A stretch of DNA of 12,668 nucleotides from Parabacteroides sp. Its GTDB lineage: Bacteria; Bacteroidota; Bacteroidia; Bacteroidales; Tannerellaceae. Position numbers and translations under genes: made by a program. The notes under the pieces were generated by a model, which was given only the letters and a program-made list of their open reading frames with translations, did not search any database and was not told where the DNA came from. This document shows positions 1 to 8,582 of this stretch, one piece after another. The stretch is taken from positions 1 to 12,668 of the forward strand of contig JAHHQS010000116.1 in the NCBI GenBank assembly GCA_020026285.1, given 5' to 3'. How positions within the stretch are numbered: position 1 is the stretch's first letter; the number at the start of each line of letters is the position of its first letter.

Positions 1-1230
1 GATACCTGGAAGAACTTTACCTTCGATAGCTTCCAACAAAGCACCACCACCAGTTGAGATGTAAGATACCTGATCAGCCATACCAAATTTGTTGATACAA
101 GCAACAGAATCACCACCACCGATCAAAGAGAATGCACCATTTGCAGTTGCTTTAGCAATAGCTTCAGCGATAGCTTTAGAACCACCAGCGAAGTTATCAA
201 ATTCGAATACACCTGCAGGACCGTTCCAAAGAATAGTTTTAGCATTAACGATAGCGTCAGCAAAAGCTTTCTGGCTTTCTGGACCAGCATCAAGACCTTC
301 CCAGCCTTCTGGAATATCATTAGCCTGGCAGATCTGAGTCTTGGCATCGTTAGAGAATGCATCAGCAGCGATAGTATCAGAACCTAATACAAGGTTAACA
401 CCTTTAGCTTTAGCTTTTTCTACGATATCAAGAGCCAACTGCAATTTATCATCTTCGCAGATTGAGTTACCGATTTTACCGCCCATTGCTTTAGCGAAAG
501 TAAATGTCATACCACCGCAAAGGATCAAGTTATCAACTTTGTCCATCAAGTTTTCGATGATACCAATCTTAGTTGAAACTTTAGAACCACCCATGATAGC
601 AGTGAAAGGACGTTTGATATTGCTCAATACATTATCAACAGCCAAAACTTCTTTTTCCATCAAGTAACCTAACATCTTGTGGTCTGCATCGAAGTTGTCA
701 GCGATAACAGCAGTAGAAGCGTGTTTACGGTGAGCTGTACCAAATGCATCATTAACATAACAATCAGCATAAGAAGCCAATGTCTTAGCAAATTCTTTCT
801 GAGAAGCTTTCATTGCTTTCTTAGCTTCGTCGTAAGCTGGATCTTCTTTATCAATACCTACTGGTTTGCCTTCTTCTTCAGGATAGAAACGTAAGTTTTC
901 TAACAATAAAGCTTCACCTGGTTTCAATGCTGCAGCAGCTTCAGAAGCTTTTGCACAATCAGGAGCAAATGAAACTTTAACACCTAGATGAGCAGAAACT
1001 GCATCTACGATCTGGCTCAAAGAAAATTTAGCATTAACTTTTCCTTTAGGTTTGCCCATGTGAGACATGATGATTAAGCTACCACCATCAGCCAAGATTT
1101 TTTTCAATGTTGGCAATGCACCACGGATACGAGTATCGTCAGTGATTTCACCTTTTTCGTTCAATGGCACATTAAAGTCTACACGAACAATTGCTTTTTT
1201 ACCAGCAAAATTAAATTGATCAATTGTCAT
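1..1230 (-). CDS. pgk: Phosphoglycerate kinase, 3' end cut by window edge
   Basis: Cytosolic glycolytic enzyme that transfers phosphate between 1,3-bisphosphoglycerate and ADP. The frame runs from an ATG at 1230 for 410 codons without a stop to the left border. It ends in [13 protein letters not shown], so by family length (about 420 residues) only around ten residues are missing. Visible family motifs are RVDFNVPL (residues 16-23), SHMGKPKGK (56-64), [11 protein letters not shown] (160-170, substrate-binding N-domain), GGSKVSTKI (just after 210), WNGPAGVFE (335-343) and the nucleotide-phosphate loop GGGDS (371-375). I translated the frame line by line and saw no internal stop. It is the last gene on its strand in the window and is separated from the AlaX gene by about 200 bases with a promoter-like element, so it is probably transcribed on its own. 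Identification is secure. Confidence 0.98.
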   Translation of the reverse strand, partial: MTIDQFNFAGKKAIVRVDFNVPLNEKGEITDDTRIRGALPTLKKILADGGSLIIMSHMGKPKGKVNAKFSLSQIVDAVSAHLGVKVSFAPDCAKASEAAAALKPGEALLLENLRFYPEEEGKPVGIDKEDPAYDEAKKAMKASQKEFAKTLASYADCYVNDAFGTAHRKHASTAVIADNFDADHKMLGYLMEKEVLAVDNVLSNIKRPFTAIMGGSKVSTKIGIIENLMDKVDNLILCGGMTFTFAKAMGGKIGNSICEDDKLQLALDIVEKAKAKGVNLVLGSDTIAADAFSNDAKTQICQANDIPEGWEGLDAGPESQKAFADAIVNAKTILWNGPAGVFEFDNFAGGSKAIAEAIAKATANGAFSLIGGGDSVACINKFGMADQVSYISTGGGALLEAIEGKVLPGI

Positions 1231-1266
1231 AATATTTTCTAATTAATAAGTAGTCATTTATTGTTG

Positions 1267-1274
1267 CAAACTTA
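1267..1274 (-). promoter_or_regulatory. Candidate Bacteroidetes -7 element for pgk
   Basis: On the minus strand this reads TAAGTTTG, an exact match to the TAnnTTTG -7 consensus used by the primary sigma factor of Bacteroidetes. It would place transcription start near 1260, giving a leader of about 30 bases before the pgk ATG. I see no convincing TTG-type -33 element at the usual distance upstream, so this rests on one box plus good placement. Confidence 0.5.
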
Positions 1275-1310
1275 CAAAAAAATATTCTTTTTGATATAGT
1301 ATTTTATAAA

Positions 1311-1415
1311 TTATTCTACGAGTTTGGATCGCTTGCGGAGTCGTCATTCCGTATAACCGTAAGTTGACTGCTTGAAATATCCTATATCAGAAGTATTTGA
1401 AATCTGCGTATGAAT
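1311..1415 (-). pseudogene. Decayed duplicate of the AlaX C-terminus
   Basis: Lies directly downstream of the intact AlaX-like gene and resembles its last 34 or so codons. Read on the minus strand from 1415 it gives IHTQISNTSDIGYFK, an in-frame TGA some ten codons later, then RLRKRSKLVE and TAA at 1311-1313. The matching part of the intact gene reads IGSHVSNTSEIGHFK and later RLRIRFKLEAKS. At DNA level a 29-base block (starting at 1380) matches the block starting at 1507 at 25 positions, and the AT-rich ends (1300 and 1428) also align with a net offset of one base. The zinc-ligand His is Gln here and there is no start codon, so it cannot make a functional protein. It is in a different frame from the intact gene. 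Confidence 0.72.
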
Positions 1416-1431
1416 CTTTTTAGATTATATT

Positions 1432-1902
1432 TTATGATTTTGCTTCAAGTTTGAATCTTATACGTAATCTTCCATCAGCAAAATCAGAACTTATTATTTT
1501 AAAATGTCCTATTTCAGAAGTGTTTGAAACATGCGAACCGATGCAGGCACAAAGATCATAATCACCAACTTTTACTATTCTTAATGTTTCACTGGCATCT
1601 TCTGGAAGTTTGCTAAGGTCTACTTCTGATGGTGCATTATCTCTAGTAACATAAAAAGAAGTAACAGGTAAATTTTGATCTATGACTTCATTAACCTTGG
1701 CTTCTATTGCTGCAATCTGTTCCGGAGTAGGAGCCGTTGCCAGTTCGTAGTCACATTTACTCTTCTTTCTTTCAATGTGGGCGTTACGAGAACGAGGACA
1801 GCCAAACATTCTGACCATTGTCTGATTCAGAATGTGTTCTGTTGTATGCATAGGAGGATATTCCTGCTTGTTATGTTCGTTTAGTTGTATATTCTGTTCC
1901 AT
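1432..1902 (-). CDS. AlaX-like alanyl-tRNA editing protein (SAD domain)
   Basis: A 156-residue stand-alone version of the second additional domain found in alanyl- and threonyl-tRNA synthetases. Such proteins hydrolyse mischarged aminoacyl-tRNA, typically Ser-tRNA(Ala), in the cytosol. The metal-binding signature is present: HTTEH (His19 and His23) near the N-terminus and CIGSH (Cys120 and His124) near the C-terminus, the paired HxxxH and CxxxH of the family. The length agrees with the short AlaX-S type. The start at 1902 is an ATG; Met18 (MHTTEHIL) is a possible internal alternative that would leave the first zinc ligand only two residues from the N-terminus, so I prefer the longer form. It lies downstream of htpG but beyond a strong terminator, so it probably has its own promoter, which I cannot point to. 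The exact amino acid cleared cannot be read from the sequence. Confidence 0.85.
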   Translation of the reverse strand: MEQNIQLNEHNKQEYPPMHTTEHILNQTMVRMFGCPRSRNAHIERKKSKCDYELATAPTPEQIAAIEAKVNEVIDQNLPVTSFYVTRDNAPSEVDLSKLPEDASETLRIVKVGDYDLCACIGSHVSNTSEIGHFKIISSDFADGRLRIRFKLEAKS

Positions 1903-1917
1903 AAAATTCTATATTAA

Positions 1918-1962
1918 ATAAAAAAAGATTATCCGGGAACATTACAAGGCCCCGGATAATCT
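1918..1962 (-). terminator. Rho-independent terminator of htpG
   Basis: A perfect 12-base-pair stem, AGATTATCCGGG (complement of 1951-1962) with CCCGGATAATCT (complement of 1926-1937), separated by a 13-base loop. On the minus strand it is followed by six T residues (1925-1920). It sits 32 bases beyond the htpG stop codon, so it ends htpG transcription before the AlaX gene. Confidence 0.9.
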
Positions 1963-1993
1963 CTTTTAGTTATATCTACAATTAAACAATTTA

Positions 1994-4045
1994 TTAATGA
2001 ATCAAATCAACACTACGTTTGATGAAGTTACTCAAAGCTTCACCTTTCAACATACCGTTGCTTAATAAGGCCAAGTCAATCAACTGACTAACTTTCTTTT
2101 CACCGGCAGCATATTCAGCAATAATCTTGTTACTCTGAACACGAAGTTCGGCAATCTTGTTATTTGTGTTAGTCATGTCTTCTTTTTCAGCCTCAGTAAT
2201 TTCTTCTTCCTTCTTGCCGTTCTGAGCATCTCTCAAGTCAGACTGACGAGCTTTCCAGCCCTTCATATCAGCCAAGATAGGTTGAAGCTTTTCGTTACAA
2301 GCAGCTTCTTCTTTAGATAGGATTTCCTTGATCAATGCATGATCAGTATTCAAAACCAAATTGTAGCTGTCTGGCATTTCTCCGTAGAAAGACATACCTG
2401 GCTGCATAGCAGACATTTCACGCATACGGCGAAGATATTCACCCTGTGTAAGAACAACCGGATTGGCATTTTCACCCATTGCTTCAAGTGTAACCATGAA
2501 TTCAGCCTTTTCCAGTTTAGGCATTTGGCTTTTGAAGATTTCCTGCAATGCCTGAGTCTGTTCTTCATTCAAATCGACCTTGTTTGCATCTTCCTTAACA
2601 ATCAGACGTTCGATAGTGTCGCTATCTACACGAACGAAACGGACTTTTTCAAATTTCTGTTCCAACTGGCCGATAGCGTGAACATCCAGCTGACCGTTCA
2701 TTACCAATACGCTATAGCCTTTGTCTTTGGCAGCCTGGATATAGCTGTATTGTTCATCTTTGTTAGTAGTATACAAGTAAACCAAAGTACCATCCTTATC
2801 AGTCTGATTATCTTTGATCAAAGTTTTATATTCTTCGAAAGTGAAGTACTTGCCGTCAATATCTTTCAACAAAGCGAATTTAGAAGCACGATCATAGAAT
2901 TTTTCATCTGTCAGCATTCCGTATTGGATGAATAATTTCAAATAATCCCATTTTTCTTCGAACTGAGCACGGTCTGTCTTGAATATTTCTTCCAAACGAT
3001 CGGCTACTTTCTTAGTGATATGGCTTGAAATCTTCTTCACATTATGATCGCTCTGTAAATAAGAACGAGAAACGTTCAATGGAATATCCGGTGAATCGAT
3101 CACACCATGTAACAAGGTAAGGAATTCAGGAACGATACCTTCAACAGAATCAGTTACAAACACCTGATTGCAATACAATTGGATCTTGTTGCGGTGCAGA
3201 TCGATATTACTCTTGATACGAGGGAAATAAAGAATACCAGTCAGATTGAACGGATAATCCACGTTCAGATGAATCCAGAACAAAGGTTCTTCCGACATTG
3301 GATATAATTCCTGATAGAATTTCTTATAATCGTCGTCTTTCAATTCAGCCGGTTTGCGAACCCAGGCCGGAGTAGTATCATTTATAATGTTATCGTTGTC
3401 TGTATCAACGTATTTACCATCTTTCCATTCCTGTTTTTTACCGAAAGCAACAGGAACCGGCAAGAAACGACAATACTTGGTCAACAATTCAGAAATCTTC
3501 TGCTGACTCAGGAAGTCTTTATTTTCATCGTCGATATAAAGAATGATATCTGTACCACGATCTTCTTTTTCCACTTCGTCCAACGTGTAAGTAGGAGTAC
3601 CGTCACAGCTCCATTTTACAGCTTTTGATCCTTCTTTATAAGATTTTGTGACAATTTCGACCTTCTTTGAAACCATGAAAGAAGAGTAGAAACCTAAACC
3701 GAAATGACCAATGATTGCAGCAGCGTCATTTTTATATTTTTCAACGAATTCTTCTGCACCAGAGAATGCAATCTGATTGATATATTTATCGATTTCTTCT
3801 GCAGTCATACCGATACCACGGTCAGAAATAGTGATTGTCTGGTCGTCAAATTTAACACGAACGGTCAAATCGCCCATTTCACCTTTAAATTCGCCAACAG
3901 AAGATAATGTTTTTAATTTTTGTGTAGCATCTACAGCATTAGAAACTAATTCACGTAAGAAAATTTCGTGATCACTATACAAGAATTTTTTGATGATCGG
4001 GAAGATGTTTTCGCTTGTTACCCCGATATTACCATTCTTATTCAT
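1994..4045 (-). CDS. htpG: Molecular chaperone HtpG (Hsp90 family)
   Basis: Dimeric, ATP-driven cytosolic chaperone that helps stressed or slowly folding client proteins. The 683-residue protein has the three Hsp90 parts: a GHKL ATPase domain (roughly residues 1-220) with the nucleotide-pocket motifs RELVSNAVDA (31-40, including the Glu and Asn of the pocket), SDRGIGMT (74-81) and GHFGLGFYS (113-121); a middle client and ATPase-regulating domain (about 230-500) containing NVSRSYLQ with its conserved Arg; and a C-terminal dimerisation domain. It lacks the long charged linker and MEEVD tail of eukaryotic Hsp90, as expected. The ATG at 4045 precedes the canonical GNIGVTSENIFPIIKKFLYS start of the family. 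It is monocistronic by context, with a terminator just downstream and the previous gene's terminator well upstream. The long repeat-bearing leader region suggests specific control. Confidence 0.98.
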   Translation of the reverse strand: MNKNGNIGVTSENIFPIIKKFLYSDHEIFLRELVSNAVDATQKLKTLSSVGEFKGEMGDLTVRVKFDDQTITISDRGIGMTAEEIDKYINQIAFSGAEEFVEKYKNDAAAIIGHFGLGFYSSFMVSKKVEIVTKSYKEGSKAVKWSCDGTPTYTLDEVEKEDRGTDIILYIDDENKDFLSQQKISELLTKYCRFLPVPVAFGKKQEWKDGKYVDTDNDNIINDTTPAWVRKPAELKDDDYKKFYQELYPMSEEPLFWIHLNVDYPFNLTGILYFPRIKSNIDLHRNKIQLYCNQVFVTDSVEGIVPEFLTLLHGVIDSPDIPLNVSRSYLQSDHNVKKISSHITKKVADRLEEIFKTDRAQFEEKWDYLKLFIQYGMLTDEKFYDRASKFALLKDIDGKYFTFEEYKTLIKDNQTDKDGTLVYLYTTNKDEQYSYIQAAKDKGYSVLVMNGQLDVHAIGQLEQKFEKVRFVRVDSDTIERLIVKEDANKVDLNEEQTQALQEIFKSQMPKLEKAEFMVTLEAMGENANPVVLTQGEYLRRMREMSAMQPGMSFYGEMPDSYNLVLNTDHALIKEILSKEEAACNEKLQPILADMKGWKARQSDLRDAQNGKKEEEITEAEKEDMTNTNNKIAELRVQSNKIIAEYAAGEKKVSQLIDLALLSNGMLKGEALSNFIKRSVDLIH

Positions 4046-4148
4046 ATCTTATATTTTTTATATTGTTATCAGATTTAACAGCTGCTTTATTGCAACCACT
4101 AACTTTCTATACAAATTGAATACCAAAACGAATATTTCTGGTTTTCTG

Positions 4149-4216
4149 CTGTCAGGAAGTGACAGATTTGCAGACTTCATTTTTATCTCTGTCAATTTTA
4201 CAAGAATTGTCTGTCA
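4149..4216. repeat. CTGTCA boxes upstream of htpG
   Basis: The hexamer CTGTCA occurs at 4149, 4189 and 4211, and its complement TGACAG at 4160. The first pair forms an inverted repeat, CTGTCAggaagTGACAG, at 4149-4165. Four copies in 68 bases, about 100-170 bases before htpG, suggest a regulator-binding cluster, but no known operator is recognised. Confidence 0.45.
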
Positions 4217-4243
4217 CATATATAATATAAATTGAAAGATTGT

Positions 4244-4328
4244 TTTCTGAAAAACGTCTCAACGTTTCGAAAAAAAGGATGCAGTGTTTCTTCGAAAAGC
4301 TTTGATGTTTTTACAAAAGGCTTTGACG
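4244..4328. repeat. Degenerate 21-base tandem repeats with phased A-tracts
   Basis: Four consecutive units begin at 4244, 4265, 4287 and 4308 (lengths 21, 22, 21, 21). Each starts with TTT, carries an A-tract of four or more in its first half and ends near GAYG, GTG or ACG. The last two units agree at 16 of 21 positions; both contain CTTTGA in the second half. The 21-base period equals two helical turns, so the A-tracts lie on one face of the helix, as in bent DNA. Confidence 0.5.
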
Positions 4329-4445
4329 TTTTCGCCGGCAGATTTTAATAGCGGGTATCAAATATGGTGTGTATTCCGGAAATCCTCTTTATTATTATAA
4401 TCATGATTATGTTAAATAGAAAATTCCGACCAATCAGAAAGGGAT

Positions 4446-4481
4446 AAAAAAAATGGCCCACTCCATACGAGCAGGCCATTT
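4446..4481 (-). terminator. Rho-independent terminator of the gyrA-TPR operon
   Basis: Minus-strand stem AAATGGCC/GGCCATTT (complements of 4474-4481 and 4451-4458) with a 15-base loop, followed by a run of eight T residues (4453-4446, partly in the stem). It lies 25 bases past the stop codon of the TPR gene. Confidence 0.88.
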
Positions 4482-4505
4482 AGTTAAATAATATAACTGA
4501 ATTAA

Positions 4506-5726
4506 TTATTTGTTCATTTCAGCTTCGATAGCTTCGAATTTATCACCCATGTTCAAGTTGTAATAGATACCACGCAATGCAGTCATGTAATCTTTATTAT
4601 CAGCTTTCAACTGATGAGCTTTTTCGAAATAAGGCATTGCCTGTTTGAAGAAATCTTTTGCTTTAGCAGATTCTTCCTGATATTTCTGAGTATCAGTGAT
4701 TGAGTTAGCTTCGCCTAATTTATTAACACCCAAGTTATAATAAACACGACCTAAGTTAGCCAGGAATTCAGGATTGTTACCATCCATGCTGACAGCTTTC
4801 TTGAAGAATTCTTCAGCTTTAGTAACGTCTTTGACACCAGTTTCATAAACGCGGCCCATTACATCGTATAACTGAGCGTTGTTTGGTTCTTTCTGGATAG
4901 CAGCATTCAAATATTCGATAGCCTGTTCGTTTCTGTTAGAATAGATGTAGTTGTTAATCAAGCTCAACAAGTAATATTTTTCATCAGGGAATTTTTCCAT
5001 ACCTTCTTTCAGGGTTCTTTCCAGACCAACTGAATCTTTAGCTTGTTCGTATTCGTAGCACAAATACTGGTAAACATCATTCTGACGGAATTCTGTGTTT
5101 TTAGCACGTTCCAAAGCAGCGATAGCTTTCTTTGAGTCTTTCAACTGAGTAGCTGCAACAGCTGCATAGAACTGAACAGTCATGAAGTTAGAGTCACGAG
5201 CAGCAGTTGGAGTATCTTTGAACATTGGGTGATCAGAGATCTGCAAGAACTGCTGGAAGAAATCGTATGCTTTAGCATAATCCTTCTGGTCGAAATAGTA
5301 AGCACCACCATTGATATAATAAACGTGATTAGCGCTCAGAATACCTTTGATATCTTTTGTATGTTTAGGCTTAACTTTTCCTTTTTCGTTAGGAAGCTGA
5401 TCCAATTCATAAGCTTTCAGGAAGTAAGGCAATGTATTATACAAAGCTTCATACATTACAGGTTCGTTTGGTTTCTGGCCTAACATCTGCTTTGTTCTTT
5501 CTGCACTGAACTGCTGATCTTCGATAAAACCTGCAACATACCAAGTTTTAGCCTGATCTTTTGTTTCAGGATTTTCCAAAGCACCTTTAATCATTGTTCT
5601 TGCTTCAGCAAAGTTTGGTGTAGTTCCTTTAGCTAGACTTTGAGCTCCACTTACTGCCTTCTTCTGAGCAAATAAAGAAGCAGAGAATGCCATACATAGA
5701 GCTGTTGTAAATAATACTTTTTTCAT
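4506..5726 (-). CDS. Exported tetratricopeptide-repeat protein
   Basis: A 406-residue protein of unknown specific function. Residues 1-20 form a signal peptide (MKK, hydrophobic stretch, SLFA before Gln21), so it should be in the periplasm; there is no lipobox Cys at the cleavage site. The rest is helical, with TPR-like units around residues 135-168, 185-212, 250-283, 284-318 and 319-372, containing typical patterns such as NEQAIEYLNAAIQKEPNNAQ and LGRVYYNLG. TPRs act as protein-binding scaffolds; no catalytic motif is visible. It begins 44 bases after the gyrA stop, on the same strand with no terminator between, so the two genes are probably cotranscribed. A role in envelope assembly or in holding protein complexes is possible but only an inference from fold and location. 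The ATG at 5726 is supported by the signal peptide. Confidence 0.88.
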   Translation of the reverse strand: MKKVLFTTALCMAFSASLFAQKKAVSGAQSLAKGTTPNFAEARTMIKGALENPETKDQAKTWYVAGFIEDQQFSAERTKQMLGQKPNEPVMYEALYNTLPYFLKAYELDQLPNEKGKVKPKHTKDIKGILSANHVYYINGGAYYFDQKDYAKAYDFFQQFLQISDHPMFKDTPTAARDSNFMTVQFYAAVAATQLKDSKKAIAALERAKNTEFRQNDVYQYLCYEYEQAKDSVGLERTLKEGMEKFPDEKYYLLSLINNYIYSNRNEQAIEYLNAAIQKEPNNAQLYDVMGRVYETGVKDVTKAEEFFKKAVSMDGNNPEFLANLGRVYYNLGVNKLGEANSITDTQKYQEESAKAKDFFKQAMPYFEKAHQLKADNKDYMTALRGIYYNLNMGDKFEAIEAEMNK

Positions 5727-5770
5727 CTTAAATAAAAATTAAATGAATATTCTATTTGTTTTTTTCCTTA

Positions 5771-8344
5771 TTAATTGTTTTCCGGATTGTTATTTTCTTC
5801 TGTTTCTGTTACGTTTGGATTTTCAGAATCATTCAGAACGACGTTCTCATCTCCTGTCTGTTCCACATTTTCAGCTTCAGGATTTTCTTCAGCTTCAGTA
5901 GGAACATTACATACAGATGCAATTTCGTCATTTCGTTTTTCCAGATTAATCAGACGTACACCCTGAGTTGCACGACCAATCACACTCAAATCTGAAACCT
6001 TTGTACGAATAGTTATACCTGATTTATTGATGATCATCAGATCATTTTCATCAGTTACATTCAAAAAGGCCACTAATTTACCGGTTTTTTCTGTTATATT
6101 CAAAGTTTTTACACCTTTTCCTCCACGATTGGTAATACGATAATCGTCGATGTTCGAACGTTTGCCATAACCCTGTTCAGAAACAACCAGTGTCGTTTCT
6201 TTCTCTTTGTCTTTAATACAAACCATTCCGACTACTTCGTCCATTCCGTCATCGTCAAGTGTCATACCACGAACACCAGAAGCTGTACGACCCATTTCAC
6301 GAACGGCACTTTCGTGGAAACGAATTGCACGACCATTTCTGTTGGCAATCAATACCTCTCTGTTACCGTTAGTCATACGAACCTGAATCAAACCGTCATC
6401 TTCGCGTAATGTGATTGCATTCACACCATTCTGGCGAGGACGTGAATAAGCTTCCAGACAAGTCTTCTTGATAATACCCTTCTTGGTACAGAACAACAGA
6501 TAGTGAGAATTAACAAATTCAGTATCCGTTGTTAATTTCTTGACACGGATAAATGCCTGAACCTTATCGTCTGCTTCTATATTCAGCAGATTCTGAATAG
6601 CACGACCTTTGGCTGTCTTGGTTCCTTCAGGAATCTGATATACCGGCAACCAGAAACAACGTCCTTTTGAAGTAAAGAACATCATCGTTGCGTGCATAGA
6701 TGCAGGATAGATATATTCAATGAAGTCTTCATCGCGAGTTTCAGAGCCTCTCACTCCTATTCCGCCACGGCCCTGAGCCTTGAAGTCTGCAAGAGGAGTT
6801 CTCTTGATATAACCCATGTGAGAAATAGTGATAATCATTTCATCATCAGCATAGAAGTCTTCAGGGTTCAGATCTTCAGAAGCATAGATGATGTCAGTCT
6901 TACGTTCATCACCATATTTATCTTTGATTTCCTGCAGTTCGTCTTTGATGATTTGCATACAAAGATCATCGTTTTCAAGAATTTCTCTCAAATGAGCAAT
7001 TAATTTCTCAATTTCTTCGTATTCGGCACGCAGCTTGTCTTGTTCCAGTCCTGTCAACTGACGCAGACGCATTTCTACAATAGCGCGAGCCTGTCTGTCT
7101 GACAAAGAGAAACGTTCCATCAATCTTTCGATTGCGTCCTGAGGGCTTGAAGAAGCTTTGATGATTGCGATTACTTCGTCGATATTATCAGAAGCAATAA
7201 TCAGACCTTCCAGGATGTGGGCACGCTCTTCAGCTTTAGCCAGATCATATTTGGTACGACGGATAACCACATCGTGACGGTGGTCAACGAATGCCTTGAT
7301 AAGATCTTTCAAGTTCAACAAACGTGGACGGCCATTTACCAGGGCAATATTGTTAACGCTGAAAGAAGACTGCAAAGCTGTCATCTTGTAAAGCTTGTTC
7401 AGAACGACCTGTGCATTTGCATCACGTTTCACATCAATAACAATACGCAAACCGGCACGGCTTGATTCATCTGTTACATCAGAGATTCCATCAATACGTT
7501 TTTCGTTTACCAGATCAGCAATACTCTTTACCAGATCAGATTTGATTACCTGATAAGGAATTTCAGTAATAACGATCTGTTCGTGATTGCCTTCAATCTC
7601 TATTTCAGCCTTACCACGTAAAACGATACGGCCACGGCCTGTTTCGAAAGCATCTTTCACCCCTTCGTAACCGTAAATTGTTGCACCTGTAGGGAAATCA
7701 GGAGCTTTGATATATTGCATCAAACCTTCTACCTCGATATCTCCGCGGGCATCAATATATGCCATACAGCCGTCCAATACTTCACTCAGGTTATGAGTAG
7801 GCATATTGGTAGCCATACCTACGGCAATACCTGAAGCACCGTTAACCAACAGGTTTGGAATACGGGTAGGAAGAACAGTAGGTTCTTTTAAAGAGTCATC
7901 AAAGTTTAATTGGAAATCAACTGTGTTTTTGTCAATGTCACGAAGCATTTCTTCAGCCAGCTTGCTAAGTCTTGCTTCGGTATAACGCATGGCAGCCGGA
8001 CTATCATTATCCATTGAACCAAAGTTACCCTGACCGTCTACTAAAGTATAACGCATAGACCACCATTGAGCCATACGAACCAGAGCACCGTATACAGAGC
8101 TGTCACCATGCGGATGATACTTACCTAAAACTTCACCAACAATTCTTGCAGATTTCAGATGTTTTTTGTCCGATGTATTACCAATCATGTTCATACCATA
8201 TAATATACGGCGGTGAACAGGTTTGAAACCATCGCGTACATCAGGAAGGGCACGAGATACAATTACCGACATTGAATAGTCAATGTAAGCAGATTTCATT
8301 TCCTCCTCGATGTTAATCTTTATAATTCTGTCTTGATCAACCAT
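5771..8344 (-). CDS. gyrA: DNA gyrase subunit A
   Basis: Breaks and rejoins DNA in the A2B2 gyrase that introduces negative supercoils. The 857-residue protein starts [20 protein letters not shown] and contains the breakage-reunion domain with the catalytic Tyr121 ([10 protein letters not shown]), followed by the beta-pinwheel DNA-wrapping domain beginning near the GyrA box QGRGGIG (524-530). A later RGGKG motif occurs near 740. The presence of a proper GyrA box favours gyrase over topoisomerase IV subunit A. The quinolone region reads [17 protein letters not shown]: Ser82 corresponds to E. coli Ser83, while Gly86 stands where E. coli has Asp87. Residues 815-857 form a disordered tail with 14 acidic residues and no Lys or Arg. 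It is divergent from clpC and leads into the TPR gene 44 bases downstream. I saw no clear promoter box for it. Confidence 0.97.
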   Translation of the reverse strand: MVDQDRIIKINIEEEMKSAYIDYSMSVIVSRALPDVRDGFKPVHRRILYGMNMIGNTSDKKHLKSARIVGEVLGKYHPHGDSSVYGALVRMAQWWSMRYTLVDGQGNFGSMDNDSPAAMRYTEARLSKLAEEMLRDIDKNTVDFQLNFDDSLKEPTVLPTRIPNLLVNGASGIAVGMATNMPTHNLSEVLDGCMAYIDARGDIEVEGLMQYIKAPDFPTGATIYGYEGVKDAFETGRGRIVLRGKAEIEIEGNHEQIVITEIPYQVIKSDLVKSIADLVNEKRIDGISDVTDESSRAGLRIVIDVKRDANAQVVLNKLYKMTALQSSFSVNNIALVNGRPRLLNLKDLIKAFVDHRHDVVIRRTKYDLAKAEERAHILEGLIIASDNIDEVIAIIKASSSPQDAIERLMERFSLSDRQARAIVEMRLRQLTGLEQDKLRAEYEEIEKLIAHLREILENDDLCMQIIKDELQEIKDKYGDERKTDIIYASEDLNPEDFYADDEMIITISHMGYIKRTPLADFKAQGRGGIGVRGSETRDEDFIEYIYPASMHATMMFFTSKGRCFWLPVYQIPEGTKTAKGRAIQNLLNIEADDKVQAFIRVKKLTTDTEFVNSHYLLFCTKKGIIKKTCLEAYSRPRQNGVNAITLREDDGLIQVRMTNGNREVLIANRNGRAIRFHESAVREMGRTASGVRGMTLDDDGMDEVVGMVCIKDKEKETTLVVSEQGYGKRSNIDDYRITNRGGKGVKTLNITEKTGKLVAFLNVTDENDLMIINKSGITIRTKVSDLSVIGRATQGVRLINLEKRNDEIASVCNVPTEAEENPEAENVEQTGDENVVLNDSENPNVTETEENNNPENN

Positions 8345-8450
8345 TTAGTATTATATTAATTACACTAGAATCTAAGTCTATATAAAAAGTGCATAAAATT
8401 AAGGTTTTTCTATCGATTACGAAAACAAAAACTCTTAAAAAATCCAATTT

Positions 8451-8500
8451 AGGCCGTTTTAGGGCAATCTGAGGCGATTTAAGGCATTTTGGCATGATTT
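8451..8500. repeat. Helically phased AGGC repeat array
   Basis: Five short imperfect direct repeats follow one another with starts at 8451, 8461, 8472, 8482 and 8491: AGGCCGTTTT, AGGGCAATCTG, AGGCGATTTA, AGGCATTTT and GGCATGATTT. Spacings of 10, 11, 10 and 9 bases average about one DNA turn, so the G-rich cores face the same side of the helix. They lie some 70-120 bases upstream of the proposed clpC -7 box and about 110-155 bases from the gyrA start. No known binding consensus is recognised. Confidence 0.5.
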
Positions 8501-8568
8501 TTGAAATCGTAAAAAAAGGATAAAGTACTTTTTTGAGTTTCTGTTATCTGTGTTTGCGTAATAAAGAT

Positions 8569-8576
8569 TATCTTTG
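8569..8576 (+). promoter_or_regulatory. Candidate -7 promoter element for clpC
   Basis: TATCTTTG matches the Bacteroidetes -7 consensus TAnnTTTG exactly. Transcription would start near 8583, giving a leader of about 90 bases before the clpC ATG at 8675. A TTTG lies 12 bases upstream, too close for a standard -33 box; at the usual distance only a poor match is present. Confidence 0.5.
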
Positions 8577-8582
8577 CATTCG

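Larger units (their letters stand above)
4046..4443. other. Long intergenic region upstream of htpG
   Basis: About 400 bases between the TPR gene's terminator and the htpG start. I find no convincing gene in it: open frames are short and composition is AT-rich. It holds CTGTCA boxes (4149-4216), a degenerate tandem repeat (4244-4328) and a 14-base perfect palindrome, ATAATCATGATTAT, at 4397-4410. I found no exact TAnnTTTG promoter on the minus strand here; the nearest is TCAATTTG around 4112, one mismatch. The htpG promoter must lie within this region, since the upstream transcript is terminated. Confidence 0.6.

Noticed and set aside
2339..2935. Open frame of 198 codons on the plus strand inside htpG
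   Set aside because: It is antisense to a clearly conserved HtpG frame, and its translation is rich in Phe, Ile and Cys as expected of a complement-strand shadow.
4397..4410. Perfect 14-base palindrome ATAATCATGATTAT
   Set aside because: In AT-rich DNA about one such palindrome is expected by chance in a window of this size, and its core is just TCATGA flanked by A/T.
4046..4443. Search for a small RNA or tRNA in the long htpG upstream gap
   Set aside because: No tRNA-like arms or anticodon structure, no separate promoter plus terminator pair; only short repeats were found.
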